From: Nocardioides coralli
GTDB lineage: Bacteria > Actinomycetota > Actinomycetes > Propionibacteriales > Nocardioidaceae
Assembly: GCF_019880385.1 (NCBI RefSeq)
Contig: NZ_CP082273.1
Location: 62,001 to 126,000, forward strand
Direction: 5' to 3'
Length of the DNA stretch: 64,000 nt
Shown: positions 1 through 11,377 of the stretch, piece by piece
Layout: each line of letters begins with the position of its first letter
Numbering within the stretch: the first letter of the stretch is position 1
Notes under the pieces: generated by a model
Databases searched by the model: none
Told to the model about the DNA's origin: nothing
What the model saw: only the letters and a program-made list of their open reading frames with translations
Made by a program: the position numbers and the translations under genes

Positions 1-905
1 CCGAACCCACCCCCGGTCCCGACGAGGTGCTGGTGGAGGTCGAGCGGGTCGGCATCTGCTTCCCTGACCTGCTGCTCAGCCGGGGTGAGTACCAGCTCAA
101 GCCCGAGGTGCCCTTCACGCTGGGTGTCGACGTCGCCGGCACGGTCCTCGCCGGCCCGGGGTTCGAGCCGGGCGACCGGGTCGCGGCCGTGCTGCCGTAC
201 GGCGGTGCGGCCGAGCGGGTGGCGGTGCCGGTCGAGGCGACGTTCCGGCTGCCCGACGGCGTCTCCTTCGACGCGGCCGCGGCCATCCCGCTCAACTACC
301 TGACCGCCCACTTCGCGCTGGTCGAGCGGGGACAGGTCCGCCCCGGGGAGACGGTGCTGGTGCACGGCGGGGCCGGCGGCGTCGGCACCGCCACGATCCA
401 GGTCGCCCGCGGCCTGGGGGCGCGCACCGTCGCGGTGGTCAGCACCGACGAGAAGGCCGAGGTCGCCCGCCGGGCGGGCGCCCACGACGTGGTGCTGCTC
501 GACGGCTTCAAGGACGCCGTCCACGCCCTCACCGAGGGACGCGGCGTCGACGTCGTCGTGGACGTCGTCGGCGGCGACGTCTTCACCGACTCGCTGCGCT
601 GCCTGGCGCCGCAGGGGCGGCTCCTGGTCGTCGGGTTCGCCGCCGGCCAGGGCATCCCGGAGGTCAAGGTCAACCGGCTCCTCCTCACCAACACCGACGT
701 CCGCGGAGTCGGGTGGGGTCACTACGCCCTGGCCCGGCCCGGCTACCTGCAGCAGCAGTGGGCCGCGTTGCTCCCGCTGCTGGCCGACGGCACCATCGAC
801 CCACCGGTCGGGCCGGCGTACGACCTCGACGACTTCGGGCGCGCGCTGGCCGACCTCGACGCCCGCCGCGTCCTCGGCAAGGCCGTGGTGCGCGTGCGCG
901 GCTGA
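1..905 (+). CDS. NADPH:quinone oxidoreductase / zinc-type alcohol dehydrogenase (5' partial)
   Basis: The reading frame is open from base 3, and the residues before the first GTG (EPTPGPDEVLVEVERVG) are the conserved start of the MDR GroES-like domain, so the true start lies upstream of the window. A catalytic GroES-like part is followed by the nucleotide-binding Rossmann motif (HGGAGGVGTA, coded near 360-390) and a C-terminal closing strand ending VLGKAVVRVRG. The zinc-ligand pattern of true alcohol dehydrogenases is not evident, which favours the quinone oxidoreductase (QOR) subfamily: cytosolic NAD(P)H-dependent reduction of quinones or enones. The substrate cannot be read from sequence. 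The next gene has its own promoter. Confidence 0.85.
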   Translation, partial: EPTPGPDEVLVEVERVGICFPDLLLSRGEYQLKPEVPFTLGVDVAGTVLAGPGFEPGDRVAAVLPYGGAAERVAVPVEATFRLPDGVSFDAAAAIPLNYLTAHFALVERGQVRPGETVLVHGGAGGVGTATIQVARGLGARTVAVVSTDEKAEVARRAGAHDVVLLDGFKDAVHALTEGRGVDVVVDVVGGDVFTDSLRCLAPQGRLLVVGFAAGQGIPEVKVNRLLLTNTDVRGVGWGHYALARPGYLQQQWAALLPLLADGTIDPPVGPAYDLDDFGRALADLDARRVLGKAVVRVRG

Positions 906-935
906 CCCGTGGGTCGCTCCGGTTAGGGTCGCGCT

Positions 936-2879
936 GTGAGCACTCTCGACGACGCACGTGACGGCATGAACCCCGACGTCCGCCCGCAGGACGACCTGTT
1001 CGGACACGTCAACGGCCGCTGGCTGGCCGAGACCGAGATCCCCAGCGACCGCTCCAGCTGGGGACCGTTCGTGCAGCTCGCCGACGCCGCCGAGCAGCAG
1101 GTCCGATACATCATCGAGGAGCTCGCGGCCACCGACTCAGCCGAGCTCGACGACGACGCCCGCCGGATCGGCGACCTCTACTCCTCCTTCATGGACACCG
1201 AGACCGTGGCTGCCCGCGGCATCCGGCCGATCCGGCCGCTGCTGTCGGCGTGCGACCAGCTGCGCGACGCCCGCGACCTGGCGGCCTTCCTCGGCGAGTT
1301 CGAGCGCATCGGCGGCTACGGCCTGTTCGGCATGTACGTCGACACCGACGCCAAGAACTCCGACCGCTACCTGGTCAACGTGCTGCAGGGCGGGCTTGGC
1401 CTGCCCGACGAGTCCTACTACCGCGACGACAAGTTCGCCGAGGTGCGCGACAAGTACGTCGGCTACCTCCAGCGGATCTTCGAGCTCGCCGACCACGACG
1501 ACCCGGCCGGCGCGGCGGCGAAGGTCCTGGCGATCGACACCCGGCTCGCCCAGGGTCACTGGGAGCGTGCGGAGACCCGCGACGTGCAGAAGACCTACAA
1601 CCTGCTGACCCTCGAGGAGCTCCACGAGCTCGCGCCGAGCTTCGACTGGGACGCCTACATCCGGAACCTCGGGGGCTCGGAGGAGACGCTCGCCGAGGTG
1701 TGCGTCCGCCAGCCGTCCTACCTCGAGCACCTCGCCGGCGTGCTGACCGAGGTGCCGATCGAGGACTGGAAGGCGTGGATGACCAGCCGGGTGCTGCGGT
1801 CGGCGGCGCCCTACCTCACCGACGACTTCGTCGAGGCCAACTTCGACTTCTACGGCCGCACCCTCAGCGGCACCCCGGAGCTGCGGGCGCGCTGGAAGCG
1901 GGCGGTGTCCTTCGTGGAGGGCGCGGTCGGCGAGGCCGTCGGCAAGCAGTACGTCGCGCGCCACTTCCCGCCGCGCAGCAAGGAGCTGATGGACGAGCTG
2001 GTCGCCAACCTGCTCGAGGCCTACCGACGTTCCATCACCGACCTCGACTGGATGACCGAGGAGACCAAGAAGCGGGCGTTCCAGAAGCTGGAGACCTTCC
2101 GCCCCAAGATCGGCTACCCCGACGAGTTCCGTGACTACTCCGCGCTGCACGTGCGCCCCGACGACCTGATCGGCAACGCGGCGGCGGCCGCGGCGTTCGA
2201 GACCGACCGGCAGCTGCGCAAGATCGGGTCGCCGGTCGACCGCGACGAGTGGTTCATGCTGCCGCAGACCGTCAACGCCTACTACAACCCCGGCACCAAC
2301 GAGATCTGCTTCCCGGCGGGCATCCTGCAGAAGCCGTTCTTCGACGCCGACGCCCAGGCGGCCGAGAACTACGGCGGCATCGGCGCGGTCATCGGCCACG
2401 AGATCGGTCACGGCTTCGACGACCAGGGTTCGCAGTACGACCACGCCGGCAACCTCGAGAACTGGTGGACTGCCGACGACCGCGCCGCCTTCGAGGTCAA
2501 GAGCAAGGCCCTGGTCGAGCAGTACGACGGGTTCGAGCCGCGCAGCTTGCCGGGCGAGCGGGTCAACGGCTCGCTGACCGTGGGCGAGAACATCGGCGAC
2601 CTCGGCGGCCTGACGATCGGCCACTACGCGTTCCTCATCGCCAACGGCGAGGAGGCCTCCGAGGAGGACCGCCGCACGCTCTTCCTCAACTGGGCCTACT
2701 GCTGGCGGACCAAGCGCCGCAAGGAGCAGGAGCAGCAGTACCTCACCATCGACCCCCACAGCCCGCCGGAGTTCCGCGCCAACATCGTCCGCAACCTCGA
2801 CGAGTTCCACGAGGTCTTCGGGACCGCGGAGGGTGACGGGCTCTGGCTCGACCCGGCCGACCGCGTCCGTATCTGGTGA
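936..2879 (+). CDS. M13 family zinc metallopeptidase (neprilysin/PepO-like)
   Basis: 647 aa, the usual length for bacterial M13 endopeptidases. The zinc site is complete: HEIGH at about residues 488-492 within VIGHEIGHGFDDQGSQYD, and the third ligand in ENIGDLGG near residue 551. The NAYYNP segment that binds substrate backbone is also present. No signal peptide or membrane segment is visible, so a cytosolic oligopeptidase is likely. The GTG start is preceded by TAGGGT at 924-929, six nt upstream, with no Shine-Dalgarno sequence, which is a leaderless arrangement. It cleaves small peptides; the physiological substrate is unknown. Confidence 0.95.
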   Translation: MSTLDDARDGMNPDVRPQDDLFGHVNGRWLAETEIPSDRSSWGPFVQLADAAEQQVRYIIEELAATDSAELDDDARRIGDLYSSFMDTETVAARGIRPIRPLLSACDQLRDARDLAAFLGEFERIGGYGLFGMYVDTDAKNSDRYLVNVLQGGLGLPDESYYRDDKFAEVRDKYVGYLQRIFELADHDDPAGAAAKVLAIDTRLAQGHWERAETRDVQKTYNLLTLEELHELAPSFDWDAYIRNLGGSEETLAEVCVRQPSYLEHLAGVLTEVPIEDWKAWMTSRVLRSAAPYLTDDFVEANFDFYGRTLSGTPELRARWKRAVSFVEGAVGEAVGKQYVARHFPPRSKELMDELVANLLEAYRRSITDLDWMTEETKKRAFQKLETFRPKIGYPDEFRDYSALHVRPDDLIGNAAAAAAFETDRQLRKIGSPVDRDEWFMLPQTVNAYYNPGTNEICFPAGILQKPFFDADAQAAENYGGIGAVIGHEIGHGFDDQGSQYDHAGNLENWWTADDRAAFEVKSKALVEQYDGFEPRSLPGERVNGSLTVGENIGDLGGLTIGHYAFLIANGEEASEEDRRTLFLNWAYCWRTKRRKEQEQQYLTIDPHSPPEFRANIVRNLDEFHEVFGTAEGDGLWLDPADRVRIW

Positions 2880-2960
2880 CCGCGGCGCCGTCGGCGCCCG
2901 GCCCCTAGGCTGGAGGCCGGGGAGAGCGCCTCCGCCTCGAGCGCGCCGGGAAGGGGAGCC

Positions 2961-3425
2961 ATGAGCGACGTCGTGAGCCAGGTCGACCTCGACGGGGGTG
3001 TCCTCGTCGGGCACGACGGGTCGGCCACCGCGGCCCGGGCCGTCCAGTGGGCCGCCACCCACGCCGCCGCCGTCCACGTGCCGCTCCACGTGCTGCGCGC
3101 CTGGAGCCTGACCACGGCGCCCACCCCACCCACCCAGGAGCTCGGCTACGTCCCGCCGCTGGCCGACTACGAGGCCGCGGTCCGCGACGAGCTCGCCGCG
3201 GACGTGGCCGCGCTCGACCTCGACTGCGAGGTCCACCTCCACGTCGTCCATGCCGCGACCGCGCAGGCGCTGCTGGACGCTGCCGAGGGTGCCGACCTGC
3301 TCGTGGTCGGTCGACGCGGGCGCGGCGGCTTCCGTGGCCTGGTGTTCGGGTCGACGGCCGACCAGGCGGTGCGCCACGCCCCGTGCCCGGTCACGACGGT
3401 GCCCGTGCATCCTGAGGACGAGTGA
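2961..3425 (+). CDS. Universal stress protein, UspA family
   Basis: 154 aa single Usp domain. The ATP-binding signature G-x2-G-x9-G-[ST] appears as GRRGRGGFRGLVFGST near the C terminus, followed by the typical HAPCPVTTVPV end. The N terminus has the VGHDGSATAARAVQWAA pattern. A Shine-Dalgarno GGGAG lies about 8 nt before the ATG. Its stop overlaps the GTG of the next gene, so the two are translationally coupled. Family members are nucleotide-binding stress or dormancy proteins; the specific role here is unknown. Confidence 0.93.
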   Translation: MSDVVSQVDLDGGVLVGHDGSATAARAVQWAATHAAAVHVPLHVLRAWSLTTAPTPPTQELGYVPPLADYEAAVRDELAADVAALDLDCEVHLHVVHAATAQALLDAAEGADLLVVGRRGRGGFRGLVFGSTADQAVRHAPCPVTTVPVHPEDE

Positions 3426-4171
3426 CCGACCCCACCCACACCCAGTCCGACCACCGGGTCCGGTTGGAGTGGGGGCCGACCGGTGCGGGCTCCGTCGCGG
3501 GGACCGCCGACGTGGCGGTCGTCGTCGACGTGCTGTCGTTCACGACGTCGGTCTCGGTGGCCGTGGGCCGCGGCATCACCGTCCACCCCTGCCGCTGGCG
3601 TGACGCCCGCGCCGCGGCGTACGCCGCCGAGCTGGGTGCCAACCTGGCGCTGCAGCGGCAGGACGCGGGCTGGCGGCCGGGGGCGGTCTCGTTGTCGCCG
3701 CTCTCGCTGCAGCGTGCCCGGGGCATCGAGCGGCTGGTGCTGCCCTCCCCCAACGGCTCGACGATCTGCGCGGCGCTCAACGAGCAGGGCGTCGCCGTGG
3801 TCGCGGCCTGCCTGCGCAACGCCGACGCGGTCGCGGCCTGGCTGGCGCCGCAGGTGGCCGACGGTGCGACGGTGGCGGTCGTGCCTGCCGGCGAACGCTG
3901 GCCCGACGGCTCCCTGCGTCCGGCTGCCGAGGACCTGTGGGGTGCGGGGGCGGTGCTGACCGGTCTCGACCGGGGGCTGATGAGCCCCGAGGCGCGGCTC
4001 GCCGTCGCCGCCTGGCAGGACGTCAGGGCGCGACCTCTCGAGAACCTGCTCGCGTGTGCGAGCGGGCGCGAGCTGGTGGAGAAGGGCTTCGAGCCCGACG
4101 TCGCGATCGCGGGTCGGCCGAGCACCAGCGACGTGGTGCCGGTGCTGCGCGACGGTGCCTTCGCCCCTTGA
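3422..4171 (+). CDS. 2-phosphosulfolactate phosphatase (ComB) family protein
   Basis: 249 aa matching the ComB family: VVVDVLSFTTSV near the N terminus (metal-binding Asp), SPNGSTI in the middle, and the C-terminal AGERWPDGSLRPAAEDLWGAG. ComB in methanogens hydrolyses 2-phosphosulfolactate in coenzyme M synthesis. Actinobacteria do not make coenzyme M by that route, so the real substrate is probably another phosphorylated 2-hydroxy acid. The GTG start overlaps the TGA of the universal stress gene (GTGA), indicating co-transcription. Confidence 0.85.
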   Translation: MTDPTHTQSDHRVRLEWGPTGAGSVAGTADVAVVVDVLSFTTSVSVAVGRGITVHPCRWRDARAAAYAAELGANLALQRQDAGWRPGAVSLSPLSLQRARGIERLVLPSPNGSTICAALNEQGVAVVAACLRNADAVAAWLAPQVADGATVAVVPAGERWPDGSLRPAAEDLWGAGAVLTGLDRGLMSPEARLAVAAWQDVRARPLENLLACASGRELVEKGFEPDVAIAGRPSTSDVVPVLRDGAFAP

Positions 4172-4186
4172 TCGACCGTGCAACAC

Positions 4187-4202
4187 TGATTACATGATTA
4201 CA
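4187..4202. repeat. Perfect 8-bp tandem repeat TGATTACA x2 across a start codon
   Basis: Two adjacent copies of TGATTACA. The ATG of the following gene begins at the last base of the first copy. It is strikingly AT-rich in a region of about 70% GC, so it may be an operator or part of the core promoter (TTGATC at 4168-4173 could be a -35 element). Confidence 0.6.
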
Positions 4203-4727
4203 GACAAGGAGCGGGAGGCCGTCACCGGCTGGTTCAGCGGCCGTCTCCCGGACGAGTGGACGGTCGAGCCGCCGCGGGTGAGCATCGACCGTGAGGAGGT
4301 CACCGTCGTGCTGACCATCCCCGACGTGGGGGACGAGGTCAGTGGCGACGCCGAGCCGTCGGAGGTCGCGGTGGCGGAGGCTCGTGCCGGGCGGGCCCGG
4401 GCGTTCCGCGAGGACACGCGCGAGCGGCGGATGAAGATCGCCCGCGAGGCCCAGCACCGCTACGAGCGCAAGGTCTCCTGGGGGGTGCGGGTCGGCGACC
4501 ACGAGGAGCTGTGGACCCACGTGTCCGCGCCGGTGATGACCCGGCTGCGGCAGCCGCAGCGGCAGGTTCTCGACACCCTCGTCGAGGCCGGGGTCGCCCG
4601 GTCACGGGCCGACGCGCTGGCCTGGTGCGTCCGACTGGTCGGCCAGCACGAGGGTGACTGGCTGGCCGAGCTGCGCGATGCGATGACGGCCGTCGACGAC
4701 GTACGCCGCAAGGGCCCCGCCGCCTGA
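4194..4727 (+). CDS. Conserved hypothetical protein, possible helix-rich DNA-binding C terminus
   Basis: 177 aa starting MITDKEREAVTGWFSGRL. I do not recognise a named family. The N-terminal third looks like a small beta-domain; the middle is charged and helical (EARAGRARAFREDTRERRMKIAREA). The C-terminal stretch (RQVLDTLVEAGVARSRADALAWCVRLV) resembles a ribbon-helix-helix or short helical bundle. The reading frame is open further upstream (from 4056) inside the ComB gene, but the ATG at 4194 sits just after the ComB stop and at the TGATTACA repeat, so this start is preferred. Autoregulation through that repeat is only a guess. Confidence 0.7.
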   Translation: MITDKEREAVTGWFSGRLPDEWTVEPPRVSIDREEVTVVLTIPDVGDEVSGDAEPSEVAVAEARAGRARAFREDTRERRMKIAREAQHRYERKVSWGVRVGDHEELWTHVSAPVMTRLRQPQRQVLDTLVEAGVARSRADALAWCVRLVGQHEGDWLAELRDAMTAVDDVRRKGPAA

Positions 4728-4794
4728 GGCTGGACCGGGTCGGGCCGCCCGCGCCCCCGCGTTCCGGTCGGTGGTCACTGGTAGACACGCCTGC

Positions 4795-6876
<2,082 letters not shown>

Positions 6877-6942
6877 CCACCCCCGAGGATCTCCCTCTTT
6901 GCCTCAGCGAGCGCCCTGGCGCACGCTGGGGCACACGCCGCG

Positions 6943-8097
6943 CTACGCCGGGTGGGTGACCAGGCTCGGGCCCCGCTGCGACCGGCACCGCTGCGCGGCC
7001 ACCTCGACGTCGCGCATCACGCGCAGCACGTTGCCGCTCGTGAGCAGGCCGAGCTCCTTCTCCGACCAGCCGCGCTCGGCCAGCGCCCCGAGCAGTCGCG
7101 GGTAGCCGGTGACGTCCTCCAGACCCTCGGGCAGGGTCCCGGTCCCGTCGTAGTCACCACCCAGGCCGATGTGCTCGACGCCGGCCACCTCCCGAACGTG
7201 CTCGCAGTGGGCGACGACGTCGGCCAGCGTCGCGACCGGCTGGGCATGGGTACGCCGCCACTCGGCGTCGAACTCCGCCCAGCCCGGGTCGCCCTCGACG
7301 ATGCCGCGCGCCCGCTCGGCCGCCCGGCGAGCCAGGTCGACCTCGGCGCAGGCGGCGTTCACGAACGCCGGGACGAAGGTCACCATGCACACCCCGCCGT
7401 TGCCCGGCAGCTGCGCGAGCACGTCGTCGGGGACGTTGCGCGGATGGTCGGTCACCGCCCGTGCGGAGGAGTGGGAGAAGATCACGGGCGCCTCGGTCGC
7501 GGCGAGCGCGTCGCGCATGGTGGTCGCCGCGACGTGGGAGAGATCGACCATCATGCCGAGCCGGTTCATCTCACGGACCACCTCGACACCGAACGGCGAG
7601 AGGCCGCCGACCACGGGCTCGTCGGTGGCGGAGTCCGCCCACCGGGTGTTGTCGTTGTGGGTCAGGGTGAGGTAGCGGACCCCCAGGGCGTGGAGCATCC
7701 GCAGTGCCCCCAGCGACTCGCCGATCGAGTGTCCGCCCTCGGCGCCCAGCATCGAGGCGATCCGGCCGTCGCGCCAGGCCGCCTCGACCTCGTCGGCCGT
7801 GGTCGCGAACACCAGCCGGTCGGCGTACCGCTCGACCATCCGGTGGGCGGCGTCCACCTGCTCGAGGGTGGCGGTCACGGCTGCGTGACCGGGAAGCGTC
7901 GCGGGCACGAAGACCGACCAGAACTGGCCGCCGACCCCGCCGCGGGTCAGCCGCGGGAGGTCGGTGTGGGTGGGGGTGCCCTCCTCGGCGATGTCGAGCC
8001 GGTCGAAGTCGTAGCCCACCTGCTCCCGGGCCGTCCACAGCAGGTCGTTGTGGCCGTCGATGACCGGGTGACGGGCGAGCAGCAGCGCGAGGTCCAT
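6943..8097 (-). CDS. Membrane dipeptidase, peptidase M19 (renal dipeptidase family)
   Basis: 384 aa. The N-terminal zinc motif is HPVIDGHNDLLW (HxD). The bridging Glu is in MLGAEGGHSIG. Downstream metal His residues occur in VDLSHVAATTM and FSHSSARAV, and HIGLGGDYDGTG closes the barrel. No signal peptide is visible, so despite the family name the protein is probably cytosolic and hydrolyses dipeptides, possibly D-amino-acid dipeptides as in other bacterial M19 enzymes. The ATG at 8097 is the first Met before the conserved MDLALLLARHPVIDGH block; longer upstream extensions of the frame look like antisense of the SNF2 gene. Confidence 0.93.
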   Translation of the reverse strand: MDLALLLARHPVIDGHNDLLWTAREQVGYDFDRLDIAEEGTPTHTDLPRLTRGGVGGQFWSVFVPATLPGHAAVTATLEQVDAAHRMVERYADRLVFATTADEVEAAWRDGRIASMLGAEGGHSIGESLGALRMLHALGVRYLTLTHNDNTRWADSATDEPVVGGLSPFGVEVVREMNRLGMMVDLSHVAATTMRDALAATEAPVIFSHSSARAVTDHPRNVPDDVLAQLPGNGGVCMVTFVPAFVNAACAEVDLARRAAERARGIVEGDPGWAEFDAEWRRTHAQPVATLADVVAHCEHVREVAGVEHIGLGGDYDGTGTLPEGLEDVTGYPRLLGALAERGWSEKELGLLTSGNVLRVMRDVEVAAQRCRSQRGPSLVTHPA

Positions 8098-8179
8098 GCG
8101 CCCGACCCTAGAACCGGCGCTCGGGAACCAACCGTCAGCCCGAGGCGTTAGCGTCTCGTCCCCCAGCACCGGAGGTCCT

Positions 8180-10669
8180 GTGGCGCAGCCACCACTCACC
8201 GGGCCGGTGAGGTTCGCGGCCCGCACGCCACCGCGCGAGAGCACGGTGACCTTCACCGCCGACGTCCGCGAGCAGGCGCTGCCGATGGTCGAGGCCCTGC
8301 CCCACCTGCTGCGGCCCGGCCCCGGCGCCCACCGGTCGGTGCACGAGCTGCGGGACGCCGCCCTGCGGGGGCTGCGGCTGCTCGCCGCGGGCGACGTCGA
8401 GGCCCGGGACGGCAGCTGGCGACCCACACGCGAGGTCGACGTCGTCACCGCCGCCGTGGTCGACGCGGTGCCGCGGCGGCCACCGGCAGCCGCGGCACAG
8501 CTGGTGCGGCTCTCGCTGCGGATCGAGGCCGACGAGGAGGAGCTGGTGGCCGGGGCGGTCCGGGTCGTCCCGCAGGTCCACGACGAGCAGGACCCGCTGC
8601 GGATCGCGGACGCCGCGCTGCTGTGGACCGGCGCTGCGGAGGAGGCGGGCTTCGGCGACCGGGCCCGCACCCACGCCGCGCTGGCGCTGCGCGACGCCGC
8701 CGAGGCCTGGCCCGTGCTCGACCGGCTGCTCGAGCTGCGGGTTCCCGACCAGATCACCCTCGACACCGACGAGCTGGTCAGCCTGCTCGACCATGGGGTG
8801 GCCGCCCTCGCGGCGCGGGGGATCGACGTGCTCTGGCCGCGCAGCTTGGGTCGCGACCTCACCGCCCGGGCGACGCTCGACCGCCGTGACCCCGGTCCGC
8901 GCGAGGAGCCGCTCCAGCAGGGGCTGCTGACCCCGGACGCGCTGTTCGCCTTCAGCTGGCAGCTCGCGCTCCACGGCGAGCCGCTCTCGTCCGAGGAGAT
9001 GGACCACCTCGCGGACGCCGCGCGGCCGATCATCAAGCTGCGCGGCCAGTGGACGGTGGTCGACCCGGCCCTGGCACGCAAGGCCAGGAAGCGGCTGATC
9101 CGCACCGTCCGGCCCGTGTCCGCGATCGCGGCCGCCCTCACCGGGGTCGTGGAGGTCGAGGAGGGCGTCGAGACGGAGGTGGTCGTCGGCGCGAGCCTGA
9201 CCCGGGTGCGCGAGCAGCTGCTCTCGGCCGCGACCCGCGAGCCCCTCGACCCCCCGGCCGCGCTGCAGGCGACGCTGCGTGACTACCAGCTCCGCGGCCT
9301 CACCTGGCTCGACCAGCTGACCTCTCTCGGGTTGGGTGCCTGCCTGGCCGACGACATGGGGCTCGGGAAGACCGTCACGCTCATCGCGCTGGCGCTCCAC
9401 CGCGCGGAGCGTGACCCCGGTGCCGGGCCGGTGCTGGTGGTGTGCCCGGCCTCCCTGCTGGGCAACTGGGAGGCGGAGGTACGCCGGTTCGCGCCTCACC
9501 TGCCCGTCCGCCGCTTCCACGGCCAGGCCCGCGACCTGGCCGACCTGCCCGACGGTTTCGTGCTCACGACGTACGGCACGCTGCGGGTCGACCACGAGCC
9601 GCTGGCCCGCGTGCCCTGGGACCTGGTCGTCGCCGACGAGGCCCAGCACGTCAAGAACCCCCGCTCGGCGACGGCCCGCGCGCTGCGTCAGGTCCCGGCG
9701 CGGGCCCGGGTCGCCCTCACCGGCACGCCCGTCGAGAACGACCTCACCGAGCTGTGGGCGATCCTCGACTGGGCGACGCCGGGCCTGCTCGGCAGCCGCA
9801 ACGCCTTCCGGAAGGCGTGGGCGGCGCCGATCGAGTCGGGGGTCGACCCCGACCGGGCGGCCCACTTCCGCCGCCTGATCACGCCCTTCCTGCTGCGGCG
9901 GCGCAAGACCGACCCCGGCATCGCGCCGGAGCTCCCGCCGCGCACCGACACCGATCACCTGCTGTCGCTGACCCGCGACCAGGTGGTGCTCTACGAGGCG
10001 TTCGTCCGCGACACCCTCGAGCGGGTCGAGCGTGCCGACGAGCACGCCCGCCGCGGTCTGGTGCTGGCGCTCCTCACCGGCCTCAAGCAGATCTGCAACC
10101 ACCCGGCCCACTTCCTCAAGCAGGGTCGGTTGGAGGGCACCTCGGAGAAGGTCGAGCTGCTCGACGAGATCGTCGACACCGTCGTGGCCGAGGGGGGCGC
10201 GGTGCTCGTCTTCACCCAGTACGTCGCGATGGCGCGGCTGCTCTCCGGCCACCTCGACCGCCGGGGGGTGCGTCACCACCTGCTCCACGGCGGTACGCCG
10301 GTGCGCGACCGGGAGGCGATGGTCGCCGACTTCCAGGCCGGTGGTGCGCCGGTGTTCCTGCTGTCGCTCAAGGCCGGCGGCACCGGCCTCAACCTGACTC
10401 GCGCCGACCACGTGGTGCACCTCGACCGGTGGTGGAACCCCGCCGTGGAGGACCAGGCCAGCGACCGCGCCCACCGGATCGGCCAGACCCGGCCGGTGCA
10501 GGTGCACCGGATGGTCACCACCGGCACCGTCGAGCAGCGGATCGCCGAGCTGCTGCAGCGCAAGCGGTCGGTCGCCGACGCGGTGCTGGCCAGCGGCGAG
10601 TCCGCCCTCACCGAGCTCAGCGACGCCGAGCTCCGCGACCTCGTCACGCTGCGGCCGGAGGAGACCTGA
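8180..10669 (+). CDS. SNF2-family DEAD/DEAH-box helicase (SWI2/SNF2 ATPase)
   Basis: 829 aa. A SNF2-associated region (LLTPDALFAFSWQLALHGEPLSSEEM, IKLRGQWTVVDP; DUF3670-like) precedes the ATPase core. Motif I is DDMGLGKT (about 392-399) and motif II is the DEAQ box VADEAQHVKNP (about 486). The second RecA lobe has LKAGGTGLNLTRADHVVHLDRWWNPAVEDQ split over motifs V-VI, with DRAHRIGQ. The GTG start at 8180 has GGAGG at 8171-8175, 4 nt upstream; an ATG at 8096 in frame overlaps the divergent M19 gene and is less likely. It is coupled by a 1-nt stop/start overlap to the SWIM gene, a pairing common in actinobacteria and probably acting on DNA or RNA repair substrates. Confidence 0.94.
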   Translation: MAQPPLTGPVRFAARTPPRESTVTFTADVREQALPMVEALPHLLRPGPGAHRSVHELRDAALRGLRLLAAGDVEARDGSWRPTREVDVVTAAVVDAVPRRPPAAAAQLVRLSLRIEADEEELVAGAVRVVPQVHDEQDPLRIADAALLWTGAAEEAGFGDRARTHAALALRDAAEAWPVLDRLLELRVPDQITLDTDELVSLLDHGVAALAARGIDVLWPRSLGRDLTARATLDRRDPGPREEPLQQGLLTPDALFAFSWQLALHGEPLSSEEMDHLADAARPIIKLRGQWTVVDPALARKARKRLIRTVRPVSAIAAALTGVVEVEEGVETEVVVGASLTRVREQLLSAATREPLDPPAALQATLRDYQLRGLTWLDQLTSLGLGACLADDMGLGKTVTLIALALHRAERDPGAGPVLVVCPASLLGNWEAEVRRFAPHLPVRRFHGQARDLADLPDGFVLTTYGTLRVDHEPLARVPWDLVVADEAQHVKNPRSATARALRQVPARARVALTGTPVENDLTELWAILDWATPGLLGSRNAFRKAWAAPIESGVDPDRAAHFRRLITPFLLRRRKTDPGIAPELPPRTDTDHLLSLTRDQVVLYEAFVRDTLERVERADEHARRGLVLALLTGLKQICNHPAHFLKQGRLEGTSEKVELLDEIVDTVVAEGGAVLVFTQYVAMARLLSGHLDRRGVRHHLLHGGTPVRDREAMVADFQAGGAPVFLLSLKAGGTGLNLTRADHVVHLDRWWNPAVEDQASDRAHRIGQTRPVQVHRMVTTGTVEQRIAELLQRKRSVADAVLASGESALTELSDAELRDLVTLRPEET

Positions 10670-11328
10670 TGGCGACCCATCCGCGGATCCCGCCGCGCCG
10701 CGGTGCCCGTGCCACCAGCTGGTGGGGCAAGGCGTGGGTGCGGGCGGTCGAGGAGGCGGCCTACGACGAGCCGGAGCTGAAGGCGGCGCGCACCCTCTCG
10801 CGGTCGGGCCGCATCGGCGCCGTCACAGTGGACCCCGGCCGGTTCGTCGCCTCGGTCGAGGAGGGCGACGACGTGCTGACCGTCACCGGGGAGGTGCCGG
10901 TGCTCGACAGTGACCAGCAGGCCGCCTTCGTCGAGGCGGTCGCGGCCGAGTCCGGCCGGATCGGTGCGCTGGTGACGGGCGACCTGCCGCACCCGCTCGT
11001 CGAGCACGCCGAGGAGGCCGGCGTCGAGCTGCTGCCCTACGGCGGGGAGCTGGCGACGCGGTGCAGCTGCGAGCCGTGGGCCGACCCGTGTCACCACGCG
11101 CTGGCGGTGATGTACCAGCTGGCGTGGCTGGTCGAGGGCGACCCCTTCGTGCTGCTGGCGCTCCGCGGGATCGAGCGCGACGACCTGCTCGCGCGGCTCC
11201 ACGCTACGGCGCCGTCCCCGGCCCGGCGTGGCTCCGACGCCGAGGTGCTCGCCGACGCCCGCGACCGCGCGCGGCGGCTCCTCGAGCTGCTCGACGACCC
11301 CGACGCCGACCTCGCCGCCCTGCTCTGA
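10669..11328 (+). CDS. SWIM zinc-finger protein, partner of SNF2 helicase
   Basis: 219 aa. The SWIM motif CxC...CxH is seen as CSCEPWADPCHHALAV (about residues 132-147). The N terminus (RRGARATSWWGKAWVRAVEE) is the conserved block found in SNF2-adjacent SWIM proteins. The start ATG shares its A with the TGA of the SNF2 gene, so the two are translationally coupled. The protein probably gives substrate or partner binding to the SNF2 ATPase; no catalytic motif is seen. Confidence 0.9.
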   Translation: MATHPRIPPRRGARATSWWGKAWVRAVEEAAYDEPELKAARTLSRSGRIGAVTVDPGRFVASVEEGDDVLTVTGEVPVLDSDQQAAFVEAVAAESGRIGALVTGDLPHPLVEHAEEAGVELLPYGGELATRCSCEPWADPCHHALAVMYQLAWLVEGDPFVLLALRGIERDDLLARLHATAPSPARRGSDAEVLADARDRARRLLELLDDPDADLAALL

Positions 11329-11377
11329 GCGATCACCCGTTCCACTGCGCGCGCGTCGCGCCGCGCCCGGGCCGGCG

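Noticed and set aside
1137..3410. 757-codon open frame on the minus strand
   Set aside because: Antisense to the M13 peptidase and universal stress protein genes; no recognisable motifs.
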